A stretch of DNA of 26,100 nucleotides from JANXLS01 sp038227045 (lineage in GTDB: Bacteria > Planctomycetota > SZUA-567 > H5-PLA8): the NCBI GenBank assembly GCA_038227045.1, contig JBBRQD010000082.1, positions 1 through 26,100 of the forward strand. The letters run 5' to 3'. Positions within the stretch are counted from its first letter, which is position 1; every line of letters starts with the position of its first letter. Positions 14,569 through 25,500 of this stretch are shown here, one piece after another. The notes under the pieces were generated by a model that did not search any database, was not told the origin of the DNA, and saw only the letters and a list, made by a program, of their open reading frames with translations. Both the position numbers and the translations under genes were made by a program.

Positions 14569-14596
14569 TTGACAAGTTCGTCGTAATATGAAGAAT
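14569..14596 (+). promoter_or_regulatory. Candidate sigma-70 promoter close to the HEAT-repeat gene
   Basis: A perfect TTGACA (14569-14574) and AAGAAT (14591-14596, 4 of 6) are spaced by 16 bases and would give a leader of about 45 bases ending in the ribosome binding site AGGAG at 14638-14642. Confidence 0.35.
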
Positions 14597-14647
14597 AGTC
14601 AGTCGAGTCAAATTGAACGGGGCGGATGCTATTTAAAAGGAGCGCTT

Positions 14648-15190
14648 ATGTTTCGATGCGTGTGGGTTTGTGCGGCTGTGTGTATTGCGAGCAGCGCCGT
14701 ATTTGCAGCGGAACTTCCGGCCGATGTCGCGGCGGAGGTTGCAAAATTCAAGGACGCCAATCCGAAAGTTCGCCAGCAAGGCTTGACCGCGCTGGGCGAA
14801 ATGGGGGAGAAAGCAAAACCGGCAATTCCCAATATTCTGGAAATGCTGAACGACAAGACGACCTGGGTGACGACGCGCGCGCTGATGGTGCTGGTCAAAG
14901 TCGGTCCGGATGAAAGTTGCGCCAAGCCCGTCGCGCCATTTTTGGCAAAAGGAGAAGGCATCACGACCCTGGCAGTCGATGTCATGGTGGCACTCAAGGA
15001 CAAGAGCGTTCCGACGCTGATCGAGGCGTTGAAGGACGACAAGAGCGCGGAAGGCGCGTGTGATGCACTGAAACAGATCGGCCCGGCAGCCAAAGCCGCC
15101 GCGACTCAGTTGGCCGCGACGAGCAAGAGCACGAAATCCGGGCCAGTTCGCGACGCCTGTGCGAAGGCGCTCAAAGCAGTCAATAAATAG
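14648..15190 (+). CDS. Exported HEAT-repeat protein
   Basis: The ATG at 14648 is chosen because AAGGAG ends 5 bases before it and it begins a clean signal peptide (MFRCVWVCAAVCIASSAVFA, cleavage before AELP). The upstream ATG at 14588 would bury this signal behind 20 polar residues. The mature part of about 160 residues consists of helical repeats of the HEAT type, e.g. DANPKVRQQGLTALGEMGEKAKPAIPNILEML, TWVTTRALMVLVKVGPDESCAKPVAPFLA, and SAEGACDALKQIGPAAKAAATQL. Such repeats bind other proteins; no catalytic motif is visible. A periplasmic scaffold role is likely but the partner is unknown. The Uma2 gene follows 36 bases downstream and may be cotranscribed. Confidence 0.85.
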   Translation: MFRCVWVCAAVCIASSAVFAAELPADVAAEVAKFKDANPKVRQQGLTALGEMGEKAKPAIPNILEMLNDKTTWVTTRALMVLVKVGPDESCAKPVAPFLAKGEGITTLAVDVMVALKDKSVPTLIEALKDDKSAEGACDALKQIGPAAKAAATQLAATSKSTKSGPVRDACAKALKAVNK

Positions 15191-15226
15191 TTGGCGACGA
15201 TTGGACCAGGGAAGGAAAACCCTTCG

Positions 15227-15781
15227 ATGGAACGAATTGGATCGATGATGACCGTCGACGAGTTCGAGCAGGTGGCCGAGTCACTGGGGCCGTGCGAACT
15301 TATCAAAGGGGAGGTCGTTTTCATGTCTCCGGGAGGATTTTTCCATAGCCAGACTTCGTCGAACATTGGCGGACTCCTCCGCGATTGTTGTGAAAAGGAA
15401 AAATGCGGTCGAGTGCTTACCAATGAGGCTGGTGTCGTGACTGATCCAGGATTGGGAACCGTGCGCGGCGCGGATGCGCTTTATATTTCATATAAGCGCC
15501 TTGCGAAAGGAAAGGGTTATGAGGGCTTTTTGCGTACGCCTCCCGAACTCGTCGCGGAGGTCGAAGGCAAAGACGACACCTGGAAAAAATTGAAACAGAA
15601 GGTTGACGAATACCACAACCTCGGCGTCGATTTGGTCTGGGTAGCCGACCCAAAAACGCGTTCAGTCCGCATCTATCCAAGGGGCGGCAAGCCGCTTCTC
15701 AAACACGACGGGGAATTCATCGACGGAGGCAAAGTCCTGCCAAAATTCAAATGCAGGATTTCGCGTTTTTTCGAGGATTGA
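15227..15781 (+). CDS. Uma2 family (PD-(D/E)XK nuclease-like) protein
   Basis: The ATG at 15227 has AAGGA 10 bases upstream and gives 184 residues; a TTG at 15191 is less likely. The protein opens with MTVDEFEQVAESLGPCELIKGEVVFMSPGGFFHSQTSSNIGGLL, then VRGADALYISYKRL, and PPELVAEVEGKDDTWKKLKQKVDEYHNLGVDLVWVADPKTRSVRIY. This is the Uma2 arrangement, a restriction-endonuclease-like fold with the acidic residues in GAD and AEVE and Lys in KQKVDEY. Uma2 proteins are abundant in cyanobacteria and Planctomycetota; their biological role is not established. The stop codon is one base from the stop of the convergent SNF2 helicase gene, so no terminator separates them. Confidence 0.87.
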   Translation: MERIGSMMTVDEFEQVAESLGPCELIKGEVVFMSPGGFFHSQTSSNIGGLLRDCCEKEKCGRVLTNEAGVVTDPGLGTVRGADALYISYKRLAKGKGYEGFLRTPPELVAEVEGKDDTWKKLKQKVDEYHNLGVDLVWVADPKTRSVRIYPRGGKPLLKHDGEFIDGGKVLPKFKCRISRFFED

Positions 15782-15782
15782 G

Positions 15783-18700
15783 CTACTCGCTCAGCGTGAA
15801 CAGCCCCAGCAATTCCTCGCGGCTCAAGTCTTTCACGCCGGCGTCGTCGTGGGTGACGATGGAGCTTGCGAGCGCCTTCTTCAAAGCCTGGCGGCGCAGG
15901 ATTTTTTCTTCCAGCGTTCCTTTGCAAATCAGCCGGTACACGTTCACCGTGCGCTTCTGTCCAATGCGGTAGGCGCGGTCCTGTGCCTGTTGATCGTTCG
16001 CCGGATTCCAATCGTGATCGTAGAAAATGACCGTATCCGCGCCCGTCAAATTTAAGCCGGCGCCGCCCGCGCGCGTCGAAATCAAAAACGCGCCAATGTT
16101 CGCGTCGTCATTGTATTGCTCGACCAATTTCTGTCGTGACGTCCCTGGCGTTTCGCCGTCAATGCGCAAATAGTTGATTCCCTTGCCCGTGACGTAATGC
16201 CCGATGATGTCCAACATACTGGTAAGTTGGCAGAAGATCAGCGCGCGATGCCCGCCTTCGCGGCATTCCTCGAGCAGTTCGCCAAGCGCTTCTAGTTTTC
16301 CGGAGCGTGTTTCGTAACCGGGGATTGGTTCGATCACGCGCTGACGGCCGCCGTTCTTCGGCAGATAAAGCAGATCGGGATGGTTGCAGATTTTGCGCAG
16401 CGAAATCAGCGCGGCCAGAATCGCCGGCGACGAACTGTCGCCCTTTTCGACAATGTCGCTGACGGCGCGCTTCGCCTCTTCCGACTCGCCAAAGCCCTTG
16501 TACAGCGCCGTCTGCTCGGGCGTGAGCGGGCAGAAAATATCGCTTTCGATCTTCGGCGGCAGATCTTTCGCCACGTCGGTCTTCAATCGGCGCAGCACAA
16601 ACGGAAAGATTTTTTGGCGCAGGCGCTCGGCGGCGTTTTTGCCGGTCGAGTATTGCTCTTCCGTTTCCGCGCGGCCGGATTGCATCAGCATGATCGGCTC
16701 TTCGAACTGCTGCGTGAAATGCGCCTGTTTCCCGAGAAATCCGGGCATCAGGAAATCGAAGAGCGACCACAATTCGGTCAGCCGGTTTTGGATCGGCGTG
16801 CCGGTCAGCGCGAGCCGGTGTTTCGCCGGAATCGTCTTGATGGCTTTCGCCACTCCCGCCGCCGCATTCTTGATGAAATGCGCTTCGTCGACGATCACAT
16901 AGCGCCACGGCACCTGCCGCAGCAGCGAGACATCGTTGCGCACCGTGCCCAGCGTCGCAATCACGACATCGAAGCCCTTGCGCTCGATTTCAGGATCCGG
17001 ATCGGGTGCGCCGATCGCGATCTCCGGCGGTGCAATCTCCGAGCGCAGGCGGTCGCGCCTGGTCGGCGAGCCGCGATAAATCATGACACGCATCGTCGGG
17101 CTGAATTTCAGGAACTCGTTGCGCCAGTTGTCGGCGAGGCTCGTCGGCGTGACGATCAGCGACGGCATGAATCCGAATTCTTCTTTCATGCGCGTGAGCT
17201 GCGCGATGGTCTGCGCGGTCTTGCCAAGTCCCATGTCGTCGGCGAGCACGCCGTTGAGGCCGTAGCGCGCGAGAAATGCGAGCCACTCATAGCCTTTCTG
17301 CTGGTACGGGCGCGGCGTCAGCGTCATCGATTTGGGCAGCGGCATGGGCTGAATATTTTCGAAGCCCATTAACTGATCGAGGAACTGTTTGTAGCGTTCG
17401 TTGTGCTGGACGGTCCCCGCGATCGAAAAGACGTGAGTGAGGCGTTCGCGCGCCTCCGGCCGGAAGCGGTAATAAAATTTCTTGCGCCGCCGGCGCGCGT
17501 GATGACCGAAGAGCGGCAAATCTTCGTCGGGCAAAACTGCTCCGGCCTGCTTGAGATTCGCATCGAACGCGGCGAGCGCTTTTTTATCGACGTGAATCCA
17601 GGTTCCATTCTTGTTGAACCATTCGCGTCCGTCCTCGGCCAGCTTGCGCATTTCCTCTTCGGTAAGCTGCACGCCGCCGTGATCGAATGTCGCGGTCAGC
17701 GCGAACCACGCGTCCTTGCCTTCGTCCTCGTCGACATCGAGCTGCACGCGAACGGTCGCAGCCTCGTCTTTGATGTGATGCGCGCCGTCGACGGATTCGG
17801 AGACGTAGCAATTCCACGGGGTATGTTCGTCGTGAGCGGCTTTGCGCGCCCACGCAAGCAACCGTGGAATCTGTTCGTCGGCCGCGTCGAATCCCGAACC
17901 GGACTGGCCGGCGGCGTCTTCGAGTTTCTTGCGGCAACCCGCAACCAGTTCGCGGTCCACGCGAAAAAACGCGTTGCCCTGCCGGATGAACTTTTTTCCT
18001 TGAGCGGCGGCGGCGAGAATTTCGACGGGCGTGATCGCCACACGCGGCGCGTCGGTGTCGCTTGCCGCGCCGGAAAGCTCCAATAAGGCTGGATTCGTCG
18101 AAACGTCGGCATCGTTCGCTCGCCGGAAGGGAGCGGCCGGTTCGAAATAGAAACTCGCGTGCACCCGCTCTGGATTGTCATCCTCCGCGGCTTCCAAATA
18201 GAGGCTGGGCTTGAGCGTCAAGCAGACATCAATGCTGTCCACATCGCGCGCGACCGACGCGCCGAGGCGTTTGAGTTTCGGCAGCACATCCAACACGAAC
18301 GCGGGAATGTCGTCGCCGGAAATTTTGTGTCGCGCCTGGCACGGATTCGTTCGCGGCAATTCGGGCGAGAGCAATTTGGCGAGCGCATTGCCGCTGAAAT
18401 TCGCCGGCATCCGGTGGCGCAGGCCGTCAGCTTCGAGCCACTCGTTTTCAGTATTGGCCGCATCTAGTTTTGCCTGCGGCACTGGATTGGGGTACGCGAC
18501 TGGCTTGCCCGTGGACGTGAACAACTCGCGAATGATTTCCACGTCGCCGTTCGCGTCGCTTTGCACGGCAATCCGTTCGCGCAAAGGCTCGAAATTAATG
18601 CCCAGCGCCACGATGGCAGGATCGATCTGAATTCCGAATCGTCCAGCATTGGCGCGCGCGCGGCAGAGCAGATCGAGCGCCTCGATGCCCGCGAATTCGG

Positions 18701-19469
18701 AGGACAGATGCAGCGACTTTTCAAAAAGGCCGCGCAGCAGCGGATCGTCCGGTAGTTCCGGCGGCGGCGTCACCGCGTTTTCAAATGTCCAGTATGACGC
18801 GTCGCGCGCGATCGGCTGGCCGAGCGCCCGGCCCGTCTCCGCGCAGCGAAATCCGGTGCGCGCAACGAAGCGCATCGCACCTGGGCCTTCGGCCTCCGCG
18901 CCCGGCGCGGGCACAATATGGAGCCACGCGCGCGCGGGTTCTTCAAGAACTTCAAGCTTGCCGATGCGGCCTTCTTCAATGACCGTGCAATAGTGCGACG
19001 CCTGCCGCAGCAGCGCCAGCACACGGGCGAAATCGCGTGTGCCGGCGATATGCGCGCCGGCCGCCGAAAGCGGAAGTTGTTTGATGGTTCGGATGAGCAG
19101 CGCGTCGAGTGGATCGGCTTTTAGCGCCAAATTTCCGTGGCGAAATGCGCCCTCGGCGGTGTGTAGCATATTGAGGGGCACGCGCCCGTCAGGCAGCACG
19201 GCGTCCGCGCGAAGCGCCAGACCGGGCCACGGCGCGGCGCCCGTTGCTCGAATTTCGAGATGCAGGGGCAGAGCCCCTTTGACTGAAGAAGATAGATTCA
19301 CTTTGCTCGTCAATTTATTTACGCTAGGGGCGTGCACGATGAAAGTTGAATTCGAGTTAAATTTGTCAGGCTCAAAAAGTGTTATCGAACATCTTAAAAC
19401 ACGAACAGCCCTTTGAAAAAGCGGGTGGCGCTGCATGCCGATGCACTTCGCCGAACACCGTTTGTTCAA
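15783..19469 (-). CDS. SNF2/Rad54-type DEAD/DEAH helicase
   Basis: This 1228-residue protein ends in a complete SNF2 ATPase motor. It has PRPYQQKGYEWLAFL, motif I DDMGLGKT (744-751), motif II DEAH (861-864), motif III LTGTPIQNRLTELWSLFDFLMPG, and helicase C motifs with LRIDGETPGTSRQ, STRAGGAGLNLTGADTVIFYDHDWNP and QAQDRAYRIGQKR (arginine fingers). Bacterial SNF2 proteins move along duplex DNA and displace proteins such as RNA polymerase. The first 650 residues match no domain I can name, and no SWIM zinc motif is present. The TTG start at 19469 lacks a clear ribosome binding site; ATG at 19436 or GTG at 19337 are possible, and the recognisable sequence begins near residue 50. It stands alone, divergent from the giant protein gene. 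Confidence 0.93.
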   Translation of the reverse strand: MNKRCSAKCIGMQRHPLFQRAVRVLRCSITLFEPDKFNSNSTFIVHAPSVNKLTSKVNLSSSVKGALPLHLEIRATGAAPWPGLALRADAVLPDGRVPLNMLHTAEGAFRHGNLALKADPLDALLIRTIKQLPLSAAGAHIAGTRDFARVLALLRQASHYCTVIEEGRIGKLEVLEEPARAWLHIVPAPGAEAEGPGAMRFVARTGFRCAETGRALGQPIARDASYWTFENAVTPPPELPDDPLLRGLFEKSLHLSSEFAGIEALDLLCRARANAGRFGIQIDPAIVALGINFEPLRERIAVQSDANGDVEIIRELFTSTGKPVAYPNPVPQAKLDAANTENEWLEADGLRHRMPANFSGNALAKLLSPELPRTNPCQARHKISGDDIPAFVLDVLPKLKRLGASVARDVDSIDVCLTLKPSLYLEAAEDDNPERVHASFYFEPAAPFRRANDADVSTNPALLELSGAASDTDAPRVAITPVEILAAAAQGKKFIRQGNAFFRVDRELVAGCRKKLEDAAGQSGSGFDAADEQIPRLLAWARKAAHDEHTPWNCYVSESVDGAHHIKDEAATVRVQLDVDEDEGKDAWFALTATFDHGGVQLTEEEMRKLAEDGREWFNKNGTWIHVDKKALAAFDANLKQAGAVLPDEDLPLFGHHARRRRKKFYYRFRPEARERLTHVFSIAGTVQHNERYKQFLDQLMGFENIQPMPLPKSMTLTPRPYQQKGYEWLAFLARYGLNGVLADDMGLGKTAQTIAQLTRMKEEFGFMPSLIVTPTSLADNWRNEFLKFSPTMRVMIYRGSPTRRDRLRSEIAPPEIAIGAPDPDPEIERKGFDVVIATLGTVRNDVSLLRQVPWRYVIVDEAHFIKNAAAGVAKAIKTIPAKHRLALTGTPIQNRLTELWSLFDFLMPGFLGKQAHFTQQFEEPIMLMQSGRAETEEQYSTGKNAAERLRQKIFPFVLRRLKTDVAKDLPPKIESDIFCPLTPEQTALYKGFGESEEAKRAVSDIVEKGDSSSPAILAALISLRKICNHPDLLYLPKNGGRQRVIEPIPGYETRSGKLEALGELLEECREGGHRALIFCQLTSMLDIIGHYVTGKGINYLRIDGETPGTSRQKLVEQYNDDANIGAFLISTRAGGAGLNLTGADTVIFYDHDWNPANDQQAQDRAYRIGQKRTVNVYRLICKGTLEEKILRRQALKKALASSIVTHDDAGVKDLSREELLGLFTLSE

Positions 19470-19514
19470 GGGGCTGTGCTGGATGTATCGACAGAAAAAT
19501 GAACTCAGGACATG

Positions 19515-19530
19515 AAAACAACGTTGTTTT
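19515..19530. promoter_or_regulatory. 16-bp perfect palindrome in a divergent promoter region
   Basis: AAAACAACGTTGTTTT equals its own reverse complement. It lies between the SNF2 helicase gene and the giant protein gene, 46 bases from the former's first start and 54 bases from the latter's preferred start. Its length and position fit a dimeric repressor or activator site controlling one or both genes. Confidence 0.5.
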
Positions 19531-19584
19531 TTGAAGAATGGATCGTCTAAGATTTGTCACGGGCAGGGGGCGCAAGGTAGCGCT

Positions 19585-22500
19585 TTGAATGGCAAACGGC
19601 GTGTTTCGTATTGGCGCGGCTCGTGGGCGAGGTCGATCTTGAAAACGGTTCAAGTGTTGCTTCTGATCTTTATTCTGTGCGGCATCGTGTTCATCGGCAC
19701 GAAGATCGCTCGGCGCTACATGACGCACCCTGCGGTGCCATCGCAACCGGCGGACGTGCCTGTCGATTCAACGCGTAAAGAGCCTCAGAATTCTCCCGAC
19801 ACTAGTAAAGATAATGGCGCGAAAACCCCGGCTCCGGGTGAAACGGCGCCTGTCATACGCCCGGTGGTGGGACAGATTCGGTTTGCCGAAGATTCCGTTT
19901 TTAAGAAGCACGATTTCTGGCTTGAGCAGACATTCGAAATCAGCGGCAACGACGATCGCGAAGGCAAGCCGCTGCTGCGGCTTTACGCGGGCCTCGATGA
20001 GAAAACGATGCGCGGCATCAGCGTCACGCTGCGCGGCTGGGAAGCAGTGCTGGAATCGAGCGATGGCAAGGACGGCGCGAAGCAAGAATTGGCGCGCCAG
20101 CCGCTCGCCAAATTTCCGCCGGGCGAATACGATCTGGGCGTCTTGTGGCGGCGCGGCGAATTGAGCGTGTGGATCGGCGCGGTGGAGATCCTGACGTGGC
20201 GGCCGCCTGACGCCGCACCCATTATGGAACTCCTGAAATTCGACAGCGCCGCGCAATCTCTTCATGCAAGCGTCGCGTTTGGCGCGCGGCGCGCGATTGC
20301 CTTCGATACGATCCGCTTCGACGACAATTTCATGCGCAACAAAGCCAACGAAGACTGGCATCCGTCCGGCGGGCGCTGGGAATTGACGGCGATGGCATTC
20401 GCCGAACGCAGCGCCAATCCGTTTTCGCTGCGCGTGTCGTTCGGCGACAAGAAGCCGTTCGACGACCGGCTGTATGAAGGCAATCGCACGCGCGGCGACG
20501 ACTATGGGCTGGGTGTGCAAATTTCGGTCTCCGAAGGCACGCCGCACATCGTTCGCCTCACGGGCGGCTCTCCGGCCGCCCATGCGGGATTGGCGGAAGA
20601 CGACATCTTTATCGAAGTAAACGGGCGCGAGGTCGATGCCGGCGATCCTGGCGCGCTCTATCGGCAGTTGTTTCACGCCGCCGGCGAACTGCATTTGAAA
20701 ATGTACCGGCCAGGCGAAAAAGCGTTCCGCGAATACAGCATCGCGCGCGACGCCTTTAAATGGGGCGTCGCGGTCGAAGGCGAACCGATCCCCAAGATTC
20801 TGCCGCCAACCGTGCGCAACGGTGACGAATTCGCCTTCATCGCCGCGGGCGAAGGGGGCTGGAGCGATTACGAAGCGGAAGTCGCGGTCAAGCCGCTGGG
20901 AACGGGCGGGTTCGGTCTCGCCGTCGCCGCGATTTCGGATCAGGATTACGTGCTCTTTCGCTGGCGCGGACCGGCGCCGCGCGGCGAAAAAACGTCGGGC
21001 AAGACCGATGTGCTGCAACTGGTTCGCGTCAAGAATGGAACCGAAACGGTGCTCGCCGAAAAACCCGCGCACTATCGCCCATACGAATTTTATCGCATGG
21101 GGATCAATTGGACGGGCGATAAAATAAGCTGCCTCATCGATAAAAACGAATTGTTGAGTGCGACGATTCCGGATGTGAAGCGCGGCAAAATCGGATTGTA
21201 CGCGCTGATGGGCGATCCGGTGTTCTTCGACGATGTGCACGTCGCCGGAGACCGTGCCATCACCGCGGCGTGGCACTTGGCGGAACGGTCGCTGAATTCG
21301 ATCTTCGCGCTGGAAGACGACATGGAAGTGTGGGCGAATCCCGCGCTGGAATTCGAACGCGACGTGAAGACTGGCTGGGCCATCCACAACCAGCGCTTTC
21401 CGGGCGAGCAGGCCGTGACGATCGCCAAGCCGCGATTTGCCAATCTGGAGGTCGCGCTGTACAGCGGCAGCGATCCGGAATTGCCGTCGTGTCCGCGCTT
21501 GACAATCCGCAACGGCGTGGCGGAAATTTCAGGCGAGGGCTTCGCAAAGCAGCGGGTCATCGTCGGTGCGGGTCCGTTTCAGCGCGTGAGCGTCGATGCG
21601 AGCGTCAGCGGCGTACATGCCGTCATCGACGGCAAGAAGTTGGCCTCTGAGTGGGACGGCGGCAAACCGAACTTCGGCGGGCCCGGCGTGCGCACCGGCG
21701 GCGACCGCGTGGCGATTCGCGGCTTGAAAAACCTGGGCGAGCCGAGCGCGGTGCGGGTCACTTCGACGGGGACGATGGAGTACACTTTCGACAACGCGCC
21801 CAGCGATTGGAAAGTGTTGAGCGGACGGTGGGGTCTGTTGAACAAATGGATCTGCGATCCGCGCTGGTCGTGGTTCGGCGGCCGTACGAAAACCTGCGCG
21901 GCCATCTGGAATAAACATATTTTCTCAGGCGACGTGAGCGTCGATGCCCACGTCGCGCTGCTGATGGTCCGCGACGATCCGCCGTTCGAGCGGCCCGGCG
22001 ATCACAACATGGTGATCTGCGGCGACGGCGTCAATCTGGACTCCGGATATACGCTGATCTTCGGCGGGGACATCAACAGTTGGACGCGGCTGTACCGAAA
22101 AGGCGTGCGGGTGGCCGAAACGGCGAAAGAAGATTTCCGCATTCACAGCGACCGTATTCGCCACCCCGACAAACAGGATCTGCATCAGCGCTGGTTCCAT
22201 CTGAAATTGGAAAAGATCGGCAACACCGTTTCGTTCTATCGCGACGGCATTTTGGCGTTCAAATTCGCGGACCCCGAGCCGCTGACGGAAGGCCGGGTCG
22301 GCTTCTGGACAATGGACAACAGTTTCCTGCTCTCGCGCCTGCGCATCGCTCACGGCGGCGCGCGCGCGGCGCCATTCGAAGACGGAAAATGCGCGCTGTT
22401 CGACGATGGCCGCGCGGTCAATATTTTCGACGGCGAAACACCCACGACCGTCGTGCGCGAGATTCTGCCGCCGGACATTTCCGCCGCGCTCAACGCCGCC

Positions 22501-25500
22501 GAACATGCGTTCCACGCGCTGGACGGAATCGCGCCTGTCGCTGGAATCCCGGCGGATACAGCGGCCCCGGATGCCGACGGCGTGAAGAAATTGAATGCGT
22601 ACCATATTGTCAATGGCATCGGCGGCGGACCGTTCGCGCTGCAATTCCGCTCGCGGTTGATCGACATCGAGCACGAGGGGGTCGTGCGTTTCGCATATCG
22701 AATCGAACCCGGCGCGGCGGTCGATTTTTATCTCACCCGGGCGGGAGAGACGGACATTAACCCGCGCCATCAGGGCTGCTACCGCTGGCGGCTGAGCGGC
22801 CCGAAGGAAGACAATTCGGGCATCCTGTCCGATGAATTCGCGCCGCTGGTCGGCGATGTCCCGGGCGCTGTCGCCGATGGAAAATGGCACGTCGTTCAAT
22901 TCGACTTGCAGCCGTCCTGGCGCGATTTTTGGAGACGGCGCGGCTATCTGCATCCGGCGCGGCTGAATCTGCGGCCGATGTTCGGGAACCTGGACAACAC
23001 CGGGTATCTGCTGGCTGGAATGAACGGCAACCATGCGGGCGCGGCGTACTCCGTTACGGAAGTGAAGACGCTGAAGCCGGAGGAAGCCGACAACGAAGCG
23101 CCCAAAGTCGCGCGGGTGATCTGGCCATTCGACGCGGACGGCGACGGGCATTCGATCGCCATTCAATTCGACGAACCGGGCGGATCGGGCGTGGTCCCGG
23201 AGACGGTGCATGTCACGCTGAACGGCCAGGCACTTTTGACGGAAGCGACACTGACCGACGGCGCGCCTTCGTTCAATTCGGCGACGCAAAGCTTGCGTAT
23301 TGGATTGGAAAATGTCAGGGATAAAGACGACAAGCCGTTCAAATTGACGGATGGCGAAAAATACGCGCTGAAGGTGCTTCCCAACTTTGCGGATCGCGCC
23401 GGAAATGCCAATGCCGCCGGATTTAATTCGGAGTGGACTTACCGCGCGGAGGACGCGCGCCGCGCGAACAAGCCCGTCGCCGCCCCGGCCATTCTGATGA
23501 CCCGCTCCGATGCCACCGAACTCAAGCCCGGAAATTTTCCGCTCGGAACGAGCGCGGTCACGGCGCTCCAGCCGATGGTCCGCATACAAGCGTCGCGCGA
23601 CGCGCCGTCGTGGGCGCCGGCCGGACAAAAGAACAGCCTCGAAGTGGTGGCCACCGGCGAGTTGACCGCGATGGGCTTCCAGGTGCGCGGCGTCCGATAC
23701 GATTTGCAGAACTGGCCGTACCTGGATCTGGATTACAAAGTGCCCAACGAAACGCCCTTCAATTTGCACTTGCTGACGGACGCCGGTGAATATCACTCGC
23801 TGCTGATGGTGGATGTCGAAGACGCACGGGACAACACGTCCATGGAACTCGCCAGCCGATTCGGCCCGCCGGCGGACTTCGTCGCCGACAACACCTGGCG
23901 GCGCTCGACGATTCCGTTGTTGAAGCTTTTTTCAGACGCCAACCCCGGCTCGCCCGCGCCAAAATTGAACGGCTTCAGCTTCCACGATCATGGCTGGCGC
24001 GGCGGACGGCGCGGGCTGCATTACTGGATCCACCGCGCGCAGCCGGTTCCGGCCGGGCGACTGGAGGACATCAGCGTGACGTGGATCGCGTCCGATATCT
24101 CCGGCATCACGGAAGTCGAATCCAGCGTGGACAATTCCCCGAAGGGCGATCCGAGCGGGAAGCACGAGCTGACCGACGCGGGGACGCTGGCCGGATCGCT
24201 GGCGAAAAGCGGCACGAAGCTGCAGGACGGCTGGAACTACGTTCATCTTCGAGCGAAGAGCGGCGCGGGAGTCTGGAGCGAAATCGCGCACCGCAAATTT
24301 TTCCTCGATACCACGCCGCCGCGCATCGTCAAAACCGAACCCGCGGACGGCGGGACGGTGTCCAGTCAGATGGTCCGGATTTTCCTTCAGGAAGAACACG
24401 GCGTCGATTTGAATTCGCTGCTGGTCCGCGTCAACGGCGTGCCGGTGATCGGTTCGGTGGACTACGACTCGGTCGCGCAAGTCTTGAAATTCAACGCGCA
24501 GAACGCCGGCATTAAAATGCTTCCCGGCGCGAAAGTGAGAGTGGATGTCAGCGGCCTGGCGGACAAATTCGGCAATGTTCAAACGAAGCCGTACACCTTT
24601 AGTTTCGTCTCGGACGGGCGGCCGGGGACGCCGGGGCCGGAGATCGCCAACTTGACCTATCAATCCGCAACGGAACGCGGCCTGTTCTACCGCCAGTACG
24701 ACATGGAACTCAGTTTCGGCTTGTCATTCGAAGAACACGTCGGCCACGTTCATGCCCTGCGCGATTGCAAGATGGAGTGGTTGAACGATCCCGCGTTGGC
24801 GGCGGAAGGCAACCGCGCGGTGCGCTTCACGTGTTTGCAGGACGACGGCGATCCGCAAATCATGCTTCACAAAAATCCGTGGTTCATCGACCGCCTGCCG
24901 CTGCTGCATTTCGATTACAAAGCCGATCCGGGATTCAGGGCCGATCTGCAAGTCGAAGCGTTCGGAGTCTGGTATTCGATCCGCTTTCTGGGCGCGGGCC
25001 ACGCGCCAACCGAGGGAAAGTCGATCGGTGCGATTCCGGGCGTCGTGGCGGACGGCACGTGGCGGCACGCCAGCGTTGATCTGCGAGCGTTGCTGGACGC
25101 TGCCAAAGTGCGCATGCCCGACCGCATCGTCGACAAAATCGTGTTCAGCGCCAACGGCGAAGACGACTGTGTGCGCGGCGCCATGCTGAGCCTCGATAAC
25201 CTCGACATGGTGCCGCCAAGCGGAGGTTTCTGGCGCGGGCAAAACGCGGCGCTGAAATGGACGGCAAAGAAAACGCCGGGCGAAGTCGGCGGCTATTCGC
25301 TGGTGCTCGATCAGAATCCCGAAACAATTCCGCCCGAAAAAATCGGCGAGGCGCAAGGAATTATCGGAGTCCGCCCGCGCACTGGCATCTGGTACGCGCA
25401 CGTCCGCGCGTGCGATCAGGCCGGGAACTGGGGTCCGGATAAATCGATCCAACTGGACTTTGGGCGGCAGACCGCCCGGCAGGTGAATCGGAATTTTGAC

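Larger units (their letters stand above)
14237..14647. other. AT-rich divergent intergenic region
   Basis: This roughly 410-base region between the divergent cyclase and HEAT-repeat genes is strikingly AT-rich, especially 14280-14470 with runs such as GATATAATATATACC, in an otherwise GC-rich window. Two TTGACA -35-like boxes point to the right (14452 and 14569). I see no coding frame with a start and ribosome binding site and no clear RNA fold. Confidence 0.55.

Noticed and set aside
15227..19469. Uma2 plus SNF2 as a phage defence system
   Set aside because: Known SNF2-containing systems such as DISARM need further methylase or DrmA/B/C genes, none of which is here; the two genes are also convergent rather than in one operon.
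19512..19550. 12-codon leader-like frame before the giant gene
   Set aside because: It has a partial AGGA, but the AGGA is only 2-3 bases from the ATG, and no attenuator-like hairpins or run of regulatory codons follow.
21925..23796. 623-codon minus-strand frame inside the giant gene
   Set aside because: Arg- and His-rich composition typical of an antisense shadow; the plus strand encodes clear beta-domain repeats here.
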